NCBI GenBank assembly: GCA_016617785.1
Contig: JADILM010000009.1
Coordinates: 868,001-932,000, forward strand
Direction: 5' to 3'
Source of the DNA: Sporobolomyces roseus
Lineage: Eukaryota > Basidiomycota > Microbotryomycetes > Sporidiobolales > Sporidiobolaceae
Length of the DNA stretch: 64,000 nt
Shown in pieces: positions 21,419 through 32,445 of the stretch. Made by a program: the position numbers and the translations under genes. The notes beneath the pieces were generated by a model. It was given only the letters and a program-made list of their open reading frames with translations, was not told the DNA's origin and searched no databases. The first letter of the stretch is position 1. Each line of letters opens with the position of its first letter.

Positions 21419-22220
21419 ATGGTGAGCACGCCACCTCACCCTGATCTGTCCCCTCGGTCTTCTCTCTCTTCATTTTGAATGTTGATCTCACTCAACCTCG
21501 CTCTCGCTCTCGCTCTCTGACAGGCATCAAACAACCGATGGGCAGCGCGTAAAGGTGGATCATTCGTAGCCAGGGACGCTCTATCATTCGAACAGCAACA
21601 GATCTTGGCTGCTGTACCGGTTTGTTCTCTTCATCTCTTCATTCCTCCCTCGCGCGAGCTGACCCGTCTGAAGAACGCGCGAACAGAGATGGAAGAAAGA
21701 GTGGGTGAGACCTACCAATCTACAACCAGGTCAAAACCCAAATTACAAAAGTCAAGTTTCGCTCTCCTCGCTCAAAGTTTTCGCAATCCATTTCGCTGAC
21801 CGTTGAGGTTTCTTCACAGTCTTGAAATGGGTCGTTGATACTTCAGCAGACAAGTCAAGTGGTACAGTAGAAGAGATGGAAGCTGCTGTTGAACAAGTGA
21901 CTGCTGGAAACAACGAAGAAGCAGTGTCAACGACAACGGGAGAAGCAGGGAACGCTGCGCAATCAGGATCGAATGGTTCGACACCAGTACCTCCTGCTGC
22001 AGCGGCTCCGACGACGCAAGTTCCAACAGCGACTCTCGCAAACTCGTCAGCTCCGATCAAAGAAGTTATGCAATCTGGATCCGCTCAAGATGGAGGAGTG
22101 ACAACAGGTCAAGGGATAGTACAAGAGGCAGTGAAGCCGTTGGAAGGTGTACCAAGTCAGGGTCTCGTAGATGGAGGAGGTCAAACGGAACAGAAGGACA
22201 AGAGTTTGATGGAGGAATAA
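21419..22220 (+). CDS. BCL7-like small protein (possible chromatin-remodeller subunit)
   Basis: Exons 21419-21421, 21524-21619, 21687-21750 and 21820-22220 sum to 564 nt, 187 residues. The first coding exon is the start codon alone. The segment ILAAVPRWKKEWVRPTN followed by YKILKWVVDTSADKS resembles the BCL7 N-terminal signature (tryptophan-rich, WxKKWV then KWVPV). BCL7 proteins are subunits of SWI/SNF-type remodellers in animals. The rest is low-complexity Glu/Gly/Ser/Gln. The match rests on a short pattern, so I leave the symbol empty. The 3' end lies 74 bp from the convergent SLD2 stop. Confidence 0.6.
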
Positions 22221-22294
22221 AAGTGAATGATTCTCGGTAGTTTTTTTGTTTCGGTTCAGTAAAACCAATGTTGTAAACAGTTTCAAGAGTATCA

Positions 22295-24473
22295 TCACCA
22301 ATCGTCATGACCAGAGTAATAACCGTCCATGGCATCTCCAGCTTGTTTCCATCCATCAACTTCTTCATCCCAATCATCATCTCCCTCAATCTCCTCCTCT
22401 TCATCCTCATTCTCTTCTCCGACTTGTTCATCCTCCAGCTCCAACAATCCACCTCTCCTCCGTTGTCGTGCGAGTTCAGTAGGTTCCCGCAGTAGTTTCG
22501 CAACTTGACGATCTTTTGCTGTTTCTGTCGATTTCGTCGGTGAAGCTCTCAGCGAAAGTATCGAGGCGAGGTCCGAAGGAAGTGAGGCACCGAGAGCGGG
22601 TTGAGATGAAGGATGAGGAGGGGAGTTACTTCGTCTAGTTCTGTCGGATGAAACGATTGAACGATTTTGAGGTCTCGACAAGAATGAAACGTCGTCTCTT
22701 AGCAAATCCTCCTCCTCCTGTTCCCCTTCCCCTCCTTCCTCATGATCCAGTTCCATCCCTTCAGCGTTCCCTCGTCTCCTTCGATCCCTCCCTTGTTGCA
22801 TCACTTTGATCCTCTCCCTCATTTCCCCTCCCTCTTCTCCCTCGACTCGATCCACCCTCAAATCCAACACCAACCCACCTCTCCCATCCCTCTCCACCCG
22901 CAATTCGTCATCCACTTCCCCTGCTTCCTCTCCCAATTCCTCATCTCTAGCTTTTCCCTTCCCTTTTCCTCCTCTACCCCTTCCTCTTCCCCTCCCAGCA
23001 GCAGGAGTACCAACTCGTTTCCTTTTCCCACCCTTTCCTTTCTTCCCACTATCCTCCTCCCCCTCCTTCCCCTCGAGGGCGTCAAAAGCATCAGCATAAA
23101 AATCGTCCTCTCCATCATCCAATAACCCATCCATCTCGTCCCCTCCTCCTCCTCCTGCTTTCTTTCCTCCCGTCGAACTATTCGTCCTCTTCAATCCCCT
23201 CGTGTTTGAGTTTGATAATTCAACTGATTCCGTTCGAAGAGAAGTTTCAAACAATTTAGGACGAACAGAGGGGGGTTTCATTTCGACCTCTTCCTTAGCC
23301 TTGGATTGAGAGGCGGAAGTAGTTGCGATTGGTCGTCGTGGTGGTGGAGGAAGCGGGTCGTCGTCAAAGAGAGGTTTGAATGGTTTTTTCGAAGAATCGA
23401 ACCCGAAAGAAGTTGAAGAAATCGATCGACGGAATTGAGAGGGAGGTTTGATTGGGGATGGTCCTAAGAATTCATCGTCTTCTTCCTCCTCTTCATCATC
23501 ATTTTGATCTCGTGATTGTGACTGTACGGCAGAGACGGGGGAGAGGAATGGATTTGACTCTTGAGGTTTAGTCAAAGTCGAGGATGTCGAGGGGGAACCG
23601 AAGAACGAATCCACTTCATCCAATTCCATCCCGTTCCCTTTCCCTCTACTCCCTTTCCCGATCTCTAACGCGTCACTCGAATGACCCCATCCCATCCCTC
23701 CTTTCACTTTGATTCCTCCTTTCTTCTTCTGACGCTTGATTCGATCGAGTTCTTGTTTCTCGAATTCGAGAAACAAGGTTGTTCCACGAGAAGGAGGAGC
23801 TATGACGACTGTTTCACGTTTCTTGGGTGAAGCGAATGGGTTCAATGCTTTACGAGGAGAAGTGTTCATCGTCGTCGAAGAAGAAGGAGGTTGCGAAGAT
23901 TTCGATTTTGATTTGGAAGTGGAACTGGAAGTGGAAGCGGTTAACCAGTTTGGACCGGAAGGTCGATTCGGGGATCCAGAAGTCGAATGCATGGCTGCTA
24001 GTGCTCGGAGTTTCGAGGGTGAGTTTGCGAGGACGTATTGAGGTTCTTTCGTTTTACCATTCGCAGAGAGTCGTTTCGTTGGTGAACCTCCTCCTCCTCC
24101 TCCTCCTCCTCCATTCTCGTGAGTTGTCGCAAGAGCGTCTGAAGAAGTAGAAGGATCTCCTTGAGTGGTAGTTGTGAGTGGACGCGAAGTTGTTGAAGGA
24201 CGAGGTTTCGTTGGAGTTTTGAAGATTGGTGCTGCTTGTTTGACGGGAGCTTGAGTTGGTTGCTTGGATTTACTATACTCTTTATACTTCTTGGCTGTAA
24301 TCCAATCAATGAGGGGTAACCGAGTGAGTTTGACGCGAAGTCTAGTTGAAAGAGAGGGGAAACTCACCAATCTCGACGTTTTGTTTGATATCTAGCTTGT
24401 TGGGATCCCTACCATTCTCTTGACGGAATTTGTGTTCCCATGCTTTCAATTCTTGTTTAAGTGAAGTCGACAT
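22295..24473 (-). CDS. SLD2: DNA replication regulator SLD2 (DRC1)
   Basis: CDK-regulated replication initiation factor that links Sld3/Dpb11 to the origin helicase; the N-terminus is related to RecQL4. Two exons (24473-24368, 24294-22295) sum to 2,106 nt, 701 residues. The Sld2 N-terminal box is clear: LKQELKAWEHKFRQENGRDP, KLDIKQNVEIAKKYKEYSK. The body is disordered, with many Ser-Pro/Thr-Pro sites (SPSKLRALAA, SPRKALNPFASPKKRE, FLGPSPIKPPSQFRR), which fits multisite CDK phosphorylation (known for Sld2). It also has an Arg/Gly-rich tract (AAGRGRGRGRGGKGKGK) and ends in an acidic tail DGYYSGHDDW. Start 24473 begins the family motif. It is divergent from RPB1. Confidence 0.9.
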
Positions 24474-24881
24474 GCAGTGAGAGGAGATAAACAATGGATT
24501 GAATTGGGATTTGTATTCCTTGGAAACTAGCCTTACGTTTGGTTCGGCTCTCCCTCTCCCTCTCTCGCTCCACTCACAACCCTCGGTTCCTCACTCTAGT
24601 ACTATAGAGTGAAGCCTTGGAAGTAGTAACTACTACCACTACACTCTTAATCGACAGTCCACGCTTCTCCTCTCGCTTGTCCCTCTCTTCCAACCCCCCA
24701 AAGTCGCACTCGTCCTCTCAACCCTTCGCATTCCCGACCCTCTAGCTGTATAGACCACCTACTCTTCAATCACTGTAAACAACCTCGAAAAACATCTACA
24801 CCACTAATCAAACGAATCGCCACAAATCTTGAAACTCTCTCTCTCTGTACCCCTCGAACACTCGTAGCCCTTTAATCAGTC
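24474..24881. promoter_or_regulatory. Divergent promoter region, SLD2/RPB1
   Basis: 408 bp between the two start codons, with CT-rich stretches (about 24545-24580 and 24660-24700) and no open frame of interest. Shared regulation is possible but not shown. Confidence 0.5.
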
Positions 24882-27800
24882 ATGTTGGGTCATGAATTCG
24901 CTCATTCTGCTCAGTAAGTCTCACTACATCAATCCTTACCACACTCCTGCATTCGAGAGAGAAGGAAGTGTCGAGTTGCTGACTTGCGTTCGACCAACGA
25001 CCTTTGCGTGCAGACCCATCAAGAGACCTCGAACGATTCAATTCGGTATCCTATCTCCTGAAGAGATTAAAGCGATTTCAGTTTGTAAAGTAGAGTACCC
25101 GGAAACGTTTGAAGAAGGAAACAATCGACCCGTACGCATTCATCCCTTCTCCCTCTTCACTCTGTCCAAATTCGACGTGGACTGACGAGGGAATGGATGA
25201 GGAATGTAAACAGAAAGTGGGTGGTTTGAGTGATTCGAGATTGGGAACGATTGATAGGAATTTCAAGTGTGCGACTTGTGGTGAAGGAATGGCGGAATGT
25301 CCTGGTCATTTCGGTCATATCGAATTGAGTCGTGCTGTATTCCATGTCGGTAAGTCACACCAATTTCTTCTTCTCTCTCTCTCTTTCTCTCTCTCGGACT
25401 CGTCAGTGCTGATTGATAGAAATGGGTGGGTTTTAGGTTTCCTGAACAAAGTCAAGAAGATCACGGAATGTATTTGCGTCTTGTGCGGTAAACTCAAAGT
25501 AGCACCTCACGAAGATCCACGACTCCACGACGCCGTTCGATTTATTCGAGACCCGAAGAAGAGGTTGGCAGTCGTTCATGCGTTGGTGAAAGCGAAAATG
25601 TCGTGTGATATGGATAGTCATGATGAGGAACAACAACAGAAGATTGCGAATGGGGAAGAAGTACCAAAAGGACATGGAGGGTGTGGTCATGATCAACCAG
25701 TGTTGAGGAGGGAAGGTTTGAAATTGTTCTTGGTTTACGGTAGAGGTAAAGATGAAGTGAGCAGATTCTTCTTTCTCTCTTGATCCGAGTTCAGCGAAGC
25801 TTACCAGTACTCGATCGTGATAGGATGGTAACGCTCAACAACCCGATCGAAAACCTTTCACGGCGACTCAAGCCCACGCCTTGTTCCGCAAGATTTCCGA
25901 CGAAGATTTACACATCCTCGGTTTATCCGCCTCAGAAGCTCACCCAGCTTGGATGATCTTGACCGTCTTACCCGTCCCTCCTCCTCCAGTTCGACCTTCG
26001 ATTTCGGTAGATGGTGGTGCGATGAGAGGTGAGGATGATTTGACGTATAAATTGGCGGAAATCATTAGGGCGAATTCGAGTTTGAGAAAGTTTGAGGAGG
26101 AGGGTGCTCCCGCTCATGTCGTCAACGAGTTTGAAACGTTGTTACAGGTACGTATCTCCCTTTCACCTCTCGCGAGAGCTTCGACACTAGAAACTAATTC
26201 TCTTATCTTGAATAGTGGCACATCGCCACTTACATGGACAACGATTTACCTGGACAACCTCAAGCACTTCAAAAGTCTGGTCGACCGGTGAAATCGATTC
26301 GAGCACGATTAAAGGGAAAAGAAGGACGATTACGAGGAAACTTGATGGGGAAACGAGTCGACTTCTCTGCTCGTACCGTCATTACCGGAGATCCGAATTT
26401 GGCATTGGACGAAGTTGGAGTTCCCTTCTCGATCGCACGAACCCTCACCTATCCCGAACGAGTCACTCCTTACAACATTTCTTACCTTCAAGAATTGGTT
26501 CGAAATGGACCGAACGAATACCCGGGAGCTCGATACGTCGTGAGGGATACGGGAGATAGGATCGATTTGAGGTACAACAAGAGGGCAGATACGTTCTTGC
26601 AGTATGGTTGGATCGTCGAGAGGCATTTGAAGGATGGTGATATCGTTTTGTTCAATCGTCAACCTAGTTTACACAAAATGTCTATGAGTAAGTCTCTCCC
26701 CCTTCTCTCTCTTATTGGATTGTCAAGGATGAGCGCTGATGCTAGAGTTGATTGATTGCAGTGGCTCATCGAGTGAAACTTATGCCTTATTCGACTTTCC
26801 GTCTCAATCTTTCCGTTACTGTGAGTTGTGATCAAGCATCGCAGCTTGTGAACAGAGATTGACTTTCTCGTTTCGAACCTATCCTTTCAGTCGCCTTACA
26901 ACGCCGAGTACATTTACTTTCGACCGCTTTGACTTCGAATAAGCTGGCAAAGTTACTAACCCTCTCTTCTCTCGAACAGTTTCGATGGAGACGAGATGAA
27001 TCTTCACGTTCCTCAATCGGAAGAAACTCGAGCCGAATTGATGCAAATCGCTGCCGTCCCTCGAAACATCATCTCTCCTCAAGCGAACAAACCCGTCATG
27101 GGTATCGTTCAGGACACTTTGTGTGGAGTTCGCAAGTTCACCTTACGAGATTGTTTCATGGACCGAGACTTCATTCAGAACATCCTCCTCTGGGTTCCCG
27201 ATTGGGATGGAGTCCTCCCTCCTCCTGCGATCATGAAACCGAAACAACTCTGGACGGGGAAACAAATCTTGTCGATGTGTATCCCGAGCGGTATCAACCT
27301 TTATCGATCTTCCGAACCCGCTAGTCCGAATCCTCCAGAAGACAACGGCATGTGGATCGAGAATGGTCAAATCATGTTTGGAACGGTCGATAAGAAGACG
27401 GTTGGAACTTCTCAGGGAGGATTGATTCACATCATCTTCAGGGAGAAAGGATCGGATGTATGTCGAGATTGGTTCTCTGGAGTTCAAAAGGTGGTCAACT
27501 ACTGGTTACTTCACAACGGGTTCTCGATCGGAATCGGAGATACCGTTCCCGACAAGGCTACGATGGAGGCGATTACTGGATTCATCGATTCGGCAAAGGC
27601 TGAAGTCAACCGAGTCATCTTACTCGCTCAGGAGGACAAACTCGAACCGGAACCGGGAATGACGATTCGAGAATCGTTCGAATCAAAAGTTACTCGAGCG
27701 CTCAATCAAGCTCGTGATTCCTCTGGACGATCGGCGGAACGTTCGCTCAAGGCCGACAACAACGTCAAACAAATGGTAGTTGCAGGTTCGAAAGGATCCT

Positions 27801-30800
27801 TCATCAACATTTCGCAAATGTCAGCTTGTGTCGGTCAACAAGTCGTAGAAGGTAAACGAGTACCGTTCGGATTCAAGTTCAGAACTCTCCCTCACTTCAC
27901 CAAGGACGACTACTCTCCCGAAGCTCGAGGATTCGTCGAAAACTCTTACCTTCGTGGTTTGACTCCTCAAGAATTCTTCTTCCACGCCATGGCCGGACGA
28001 GAAGGATTGATCGATACCGCCGTCAAGACTGCCGAGACTGGATACATTCAACGTCGATTGGTCAAAGCACTCGAGGACGTCATGGTCGCTTACGATGGAA
28101 CGGTTCGAAACTCGTTGGGAGACGTCGTTCAATTCGTTTACGGAGAGGATGGAATGGATGGAGCGTTCATCGAGGAACAAGTGGTGGATCCGATTCGATT
28201 GTCGGATGCGAGGTATGAAGCGAGGTATCGAGTGGATGTGATGGACGATGCTTGGAAGTTCAAAGAGGGAACTTTACGAGTCGATCTCGCCGAACCGGAT
28301 GCCGACCTTCAACGACTCCTCGACGTCGAGTACGAACAACTTCGAGAAGATCGTCTACTCCTTCGTTCCTTCATCTTCCCCAACGGTGACGCTACCGTTT
28401 CCCTCCCCGTCAACATTCGTCGTATCGTCCAAAACGCTCAACAAATCTTCCACATCGACGACCGAAAAGCCTCCGATCTCCCTCCTGCCGACATCATCCA
28501 AACCGTCACCGATCTCTGCGACCGTCTCATCATCGTTCGAGGAGAAGATCGACTCTCGCACGAAGCCCAGGACAACGCGACTCAACTCTTCCGAATCTTC
28601 CTTCGATCTTCCTTCGCCGTTCGACGAGTCATCGAGGAGTACCGACTCAACCGAGAAGCGTTCGAATGGGTCATCGGGGAAGTCGAATCGAAGTTCAACC
28701 TCTCGATGGTCGCTCCAGGAGAAATGTGTGGAACTTTGGCAGCTCAATCGATCGGAGAACCCGCTACTCAAATGACGCTCAACACTTTCCATTACGCTGG
28801 TGTCTCGTCGAAGAACGTCACTCTCGGTGTACCTCGTTTGAAAGAAATCATCAACGTCGCGGTCAACCTCAAAACTCCTTCGACCACCGTTTACCTCCAA
28901 CCTGAAATCGCTCGAGACGTCAACTTGGCCAAGGAGGTTCAAACGAAACTCTCCTTCACTACCCTCCAAACCATCACCGCTTCGACTCAGATCTTCTACG
29001 ACCCGGATCCTTCAGCAACCGTTATCGAGGACGACCGAGAGTTCGTCGAAGCCTTCTTCGCTATTCCGGATGAAGACGTCGAAGCGAACCTAGGTCGACA
29101 ATCCCCTTGGCTCCTCCGATTCGAACTCGACCGTGCGAAGATGCTCGACAAGAAACTCGAAATGGCTTACGTCGCTGGCAAGATCGCAGAAACTTTCGAT
29201 CAAGACTTGTTCGTCATTTGGTCAGAAGATAACGCAGAGAAGCTCGTCATTCGTTGTCGTGCTTTGATGCCTACGGATGGAGACAAGGAAGGAATGGACG
29301 AAGGAGAAGACGATGCCGAAGACATCTTCCTCAAACAACTCGAATCTCAAATGTTGGGTTCGATCGCTTTAGGAGGAGTCGAAGGTATCGATCGAGTCTT
29401 CATGGTCGAACAAAAGAGGAGTCAATTGAACGAAGTTGGTGAATACCACACTCCTACCGAATGGGTTCTCGAAACGGATGGAATCAACCTTCGAAAGGTT
29501 CTCTGCGTCGATGGTGTCGATTCGAGGAGGACGTCTTCCAACTCGTGTGTCGAAATCTTGGAGGTACTCGGTATCGAAGCTGCTCGAGCATCAGTTCTTC
29601 GTGAACTTCGAAACGTTATCGAATTCGATGGTTCGAAAGTCAACTACCGTCACTTGTCAATGCTTACCGATATCATGACGAACCGGGGATCTCTCATGGC
29701 CATCACTCGACACGGTATCAACAGATCCGACACTGGTGCTCTCATGCGTTGTTCGTTCGAGGAAACGGTCGAAATCTTGATGGAGGCTGCAGCAGCTGGA
29801 GAAACCGATTACTGTACCGGTGTCGCCGAGAATGTGTAAGTCTTCTCTGTTTGAGCGTGACTTGTTAGTTGCTGACGTTTTACCTCCAATTGTAGTCTCC
29901 TCGGACAAGTCGCTCCGATGGGAACTGGTGCTTTCGAACTCGCTCTCGACACTTCTTTGTTGAAGGATGTCGTTCCCGATCATCGTCTACCAGTCCCCGC
30001 AGCGATGATGATGGATATGGCGAACGATGGAGGCAAAACACCTGGACTTCACGCAGGAGGAGCGACTCCTTACGCCGAAATGTACGATGGAAAGACTCCC
30101 GCTTACCAAGGCACGAACGATCTCGCAACCGCTTCTTTCTCTCCTATGATTCAACCTGGACAAGATGGTTACGATCAAGGTTCGGGAGGAATGGGAGGAA
30201 TGTCACCTTTCGGAGGCCAATCACCTTTCTCTGGAGGTGCATCTCCCTTTGGTGGAGCGAGTCCGTTCGCTGGAGGTGCTTCACCGTTCACTGGTGGCGC
30301 TTCTCCATTCGGTGCAGCAGGTTACTCTCCGTATGTTCTTCCTCTCTCTCGATGTTTCGTTGTGCTGATCTCTTTTCTCTGACAGTGCTTCACCTTTCGG
30401 AGGAGCTTATGCATCATCTCCTTACAACCCGAGAAGTCCCGGTACCAACTTTGCTCCTACTTCTCCTTGGGTCAATCGAGGTGGAGCAGCGAGCTCCCCT
30501 GGTTACTCTCCTACTTCCCCGATGATGAACATGAGCCCAGCCTCACCGAGATTTTCGTCAGTACCCTTTCCTGATCTCGTCAAGTTTCGCGAATAAGCGA
30601 AACTGACCTTTTTTTTAAAAAAAACTCGATCTGCAGTCCTACTTCTCCGTCGTACTCGCAAGCTCTATTCTCGAGATTCTCGATCTATTGTTCGCAGAGA
30701 GCGAGACTGACTTTTTTTTTTTAAATTGTCTCCACAGGCCAACCTCCCCGAGATTCTCTCCTGCATCTCCTTCGTATTCACCAACTTCTCCTCAATTCTC

Positions 30801-31267
30801 TCCTTCCTCTCCAGCTTTCTCCCCGAGCTCGCCTCGTTACTCTCCAACTTCTCCTTCTTTCAGTCCAACCTCACCAAAATATTCTCCAACTTCTCCCTCT
30901 TTTTCGCAAGTCTTTCTTCTCTCTCGAGGCCCTCGAAGTCGTCGAGAAGCCGGAACTGACTCGTTTCGTTGTGCTCTGCAGCCCTACCTCTCCTCGTTAC
31001 TCGCACGTTCAACTTCCCTTCTTTTCTGGAAAGGATATTCGACGAAACTGACCTCTTTTTTTTTTTTTATATCATTCTCACAGACCCACTTCTCCCGCTT
31101 ACTCTCCCACGAGTCCCGGACAAGCGAGTGCGGCATCTCCTGCTTACAGCCCCACCTCTCCACAATTTTCGCCTTCTTCTCCCTCGTTCTCGCCCGCTTC
31201 ACCACGAGAAGGAGCTTCGACCTCGAATCCGACAAATTACTCGAGTACTGCTTCATGGAACCGTTGA
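24882..31267 (+). CDS. RPB1: RNA polymerase II largest subunit RPB1
   Basis: Catalytic subunit of RNA polymerase II. Fifteen exons sum to 5,334 nt, 1,777 residues: 24882-24913, 25014-25131, 25214-25349, 25437-25756, 25824-26147, 26216-26687, 26762-26820, 26891-26907, 26980-29835, 29896-30330, 30386-30556, 30637-30657, 30738-30905, 30982-31002, 31084-31267. Landmarks: clamp zinc site [37 protein letters not shown]; metal-A motif NADFDGDEMN, split by a 17-nt exon; bridge/trigger region [20 protein letters not shown]; and [20 protein letters not shown]. The tail carries a Gly/Ser-Pro-Phe-rich linker ([12 protein letters not shown]) and about 16 heptads of type [YF]SP[TSA]SPx. The CTD exon structure is unusual (see separate entry). 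A TGAGTC triplet repeat begins at the stop codon. Confidence 0.97.
30386..31267 (+). repeat. RPB1 CTD heptad exons separated by introns in the same Ser codon; three GC-AG introns
   Basis: Exons 30637-30657 (21 nt), 30738-30905 (168 nt) and 30982-31002 (21 nt) encode exactly 1, 8 and 1 heptads. Introns 30557-30636, 30658-30737, 30906-30981 and 31003-31083 (80, 80, 76 and 81 nt) all split the Ser2 codon after base 2. The first has a GT donor. The next three read GCAAGC, GCAAGT and GCACGT, and for the last two no GT donor keeps the heptads in frame. All four introns carry an ACTGAC branch-like motif, three of them followed by a long T run. About half of the heptads have Phe instead of Tyr at position 1. 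Confidence 0.85.
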
Positions 31268-32445
31268 GTCTGAGTCTGAGTCTGAGGTTCGATGGGAACT
31301 CTGTGATAGTAATGAAAAGATTTGCAAACCCCCTGCTGCTATTTCACAATTGTTGTGCACCTTCATCCTGAGTTTTGGAAACTGATCTTCTGGAGTTTAG
31401 TGAGGAGAGACCACGGAACACTGTCTCCTGGTCGTGAGCAGACACGCGAGAGCCTTATCAGGTCGCTTGGCGCTGCATCCGACATATCGAGTAGACGTGA
31501 AATCGTCGTCGTTGTGAGAAGAATCTAACAATCGTCTTTCGTCTAACTCAGTGCAACTCTTTCGAGTCTGTTGCTCTTCGCCGGATTGATCTATTGTCAT
31601 CAATATATTCGATGTCGAGGAAGTCAGCTTCGACCGAAGCAGTCAACGAGTTCGCAGAGCTTTCGAGACGACTCTGCCAGTCGATCAATTCCTCTTGGCG
31701 ATGCCAACCTGAATGCACGAGCTCAGCACTCGAGATACTCCGACTCGCCCGCTGTCTCACGGGGAGATTAACGCTGACCTCTTTCGACCAGCACGAAGCG
31801 AGGATCGTCGGTCTGCGAGATTCGAAACCTTGCGAAATACAAAGCGAAATATCGCAAAGTCCGCATTTTCGAGCAGTTCTTCCGACTACCGCGAGCCCCT
31901 AGCTATATTTATGTAGCATTCATGGCGACCGGATGATAGAAAGCTTCGATTGCGAAATGGACCCGTCGAAGAATTCTGCGACTTTTCTCTCTCTTCCTCC
32001 CATCCACGATGCAGCTTCGACGACAGTCACCAATTCATGCACAGTATGATCAAGCTTCTGTTGATTGAATGCTCCTGAGCTCCACGTGTTCCTAGAGTTC
32101 TCCCGCTCAGGTCTTCTCACTCATTTTTTCGGAACACTTCAGAAGCTCCTTCCTACAGACGTGTTCTTCTTGACCAGTTCTGAATACTCTCGAGCTATCA
32201 CAGCCAGCTCGAATACACTACAGCCTCTCAGATAGTCAGCTTCAGCTCCTCTTCCCCTCCTTCTCCTCCTCAAGTTCCGCTCCAACCTCCCCCAAGTCGA
32301 TCACTAGCAGTCCGATTCAGCCAGTCTAGCTGCTAGAAGCTACTCCTCCGCTTTGGGAGATGCATTCGAATGGTCCTCCCCAATTAGTACGTCTCCTCCA
32401 TTCTCCCTTTCCGAAGAGAAAGAGCTGAGCGTTTACACCCCTCGT
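31268..32445. other. 1.2 kb intergenic region between RPB1 and a large orphan gene
   Basis: No convincing gene. Frames up to about 100 codons (for example 31594-31902 plus) lack an ATG start or any domain pattern. The region from about 32240 is CT-rich and probably leader for the gene at 32446; an open frame continues upstream of that ATG to 32353 without a better start. Confidence 0.5.

Noticed and set aside
22742..23130. Long frames on the opposite strand of SLD2
   Set aside because: Shadows of the acidic and Arg/Gly-rich coding sequence of SLD2, whose two-exon model sums exactly to 2,106 nt.
30688..31371. 227-codon continuous frame across the RPB1 CTD region
   Set aside because: It reads through introns: heptads are interrupted by non-CTD sequence that is bounded by splice-like ends and a branch motif, and the frame is lost after each.
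31594..31902. 102-codon frame between RPB1 and the large orphan
   Set aside because: Its first codon is TTG, not ATG, and it shows no domain or splice support.
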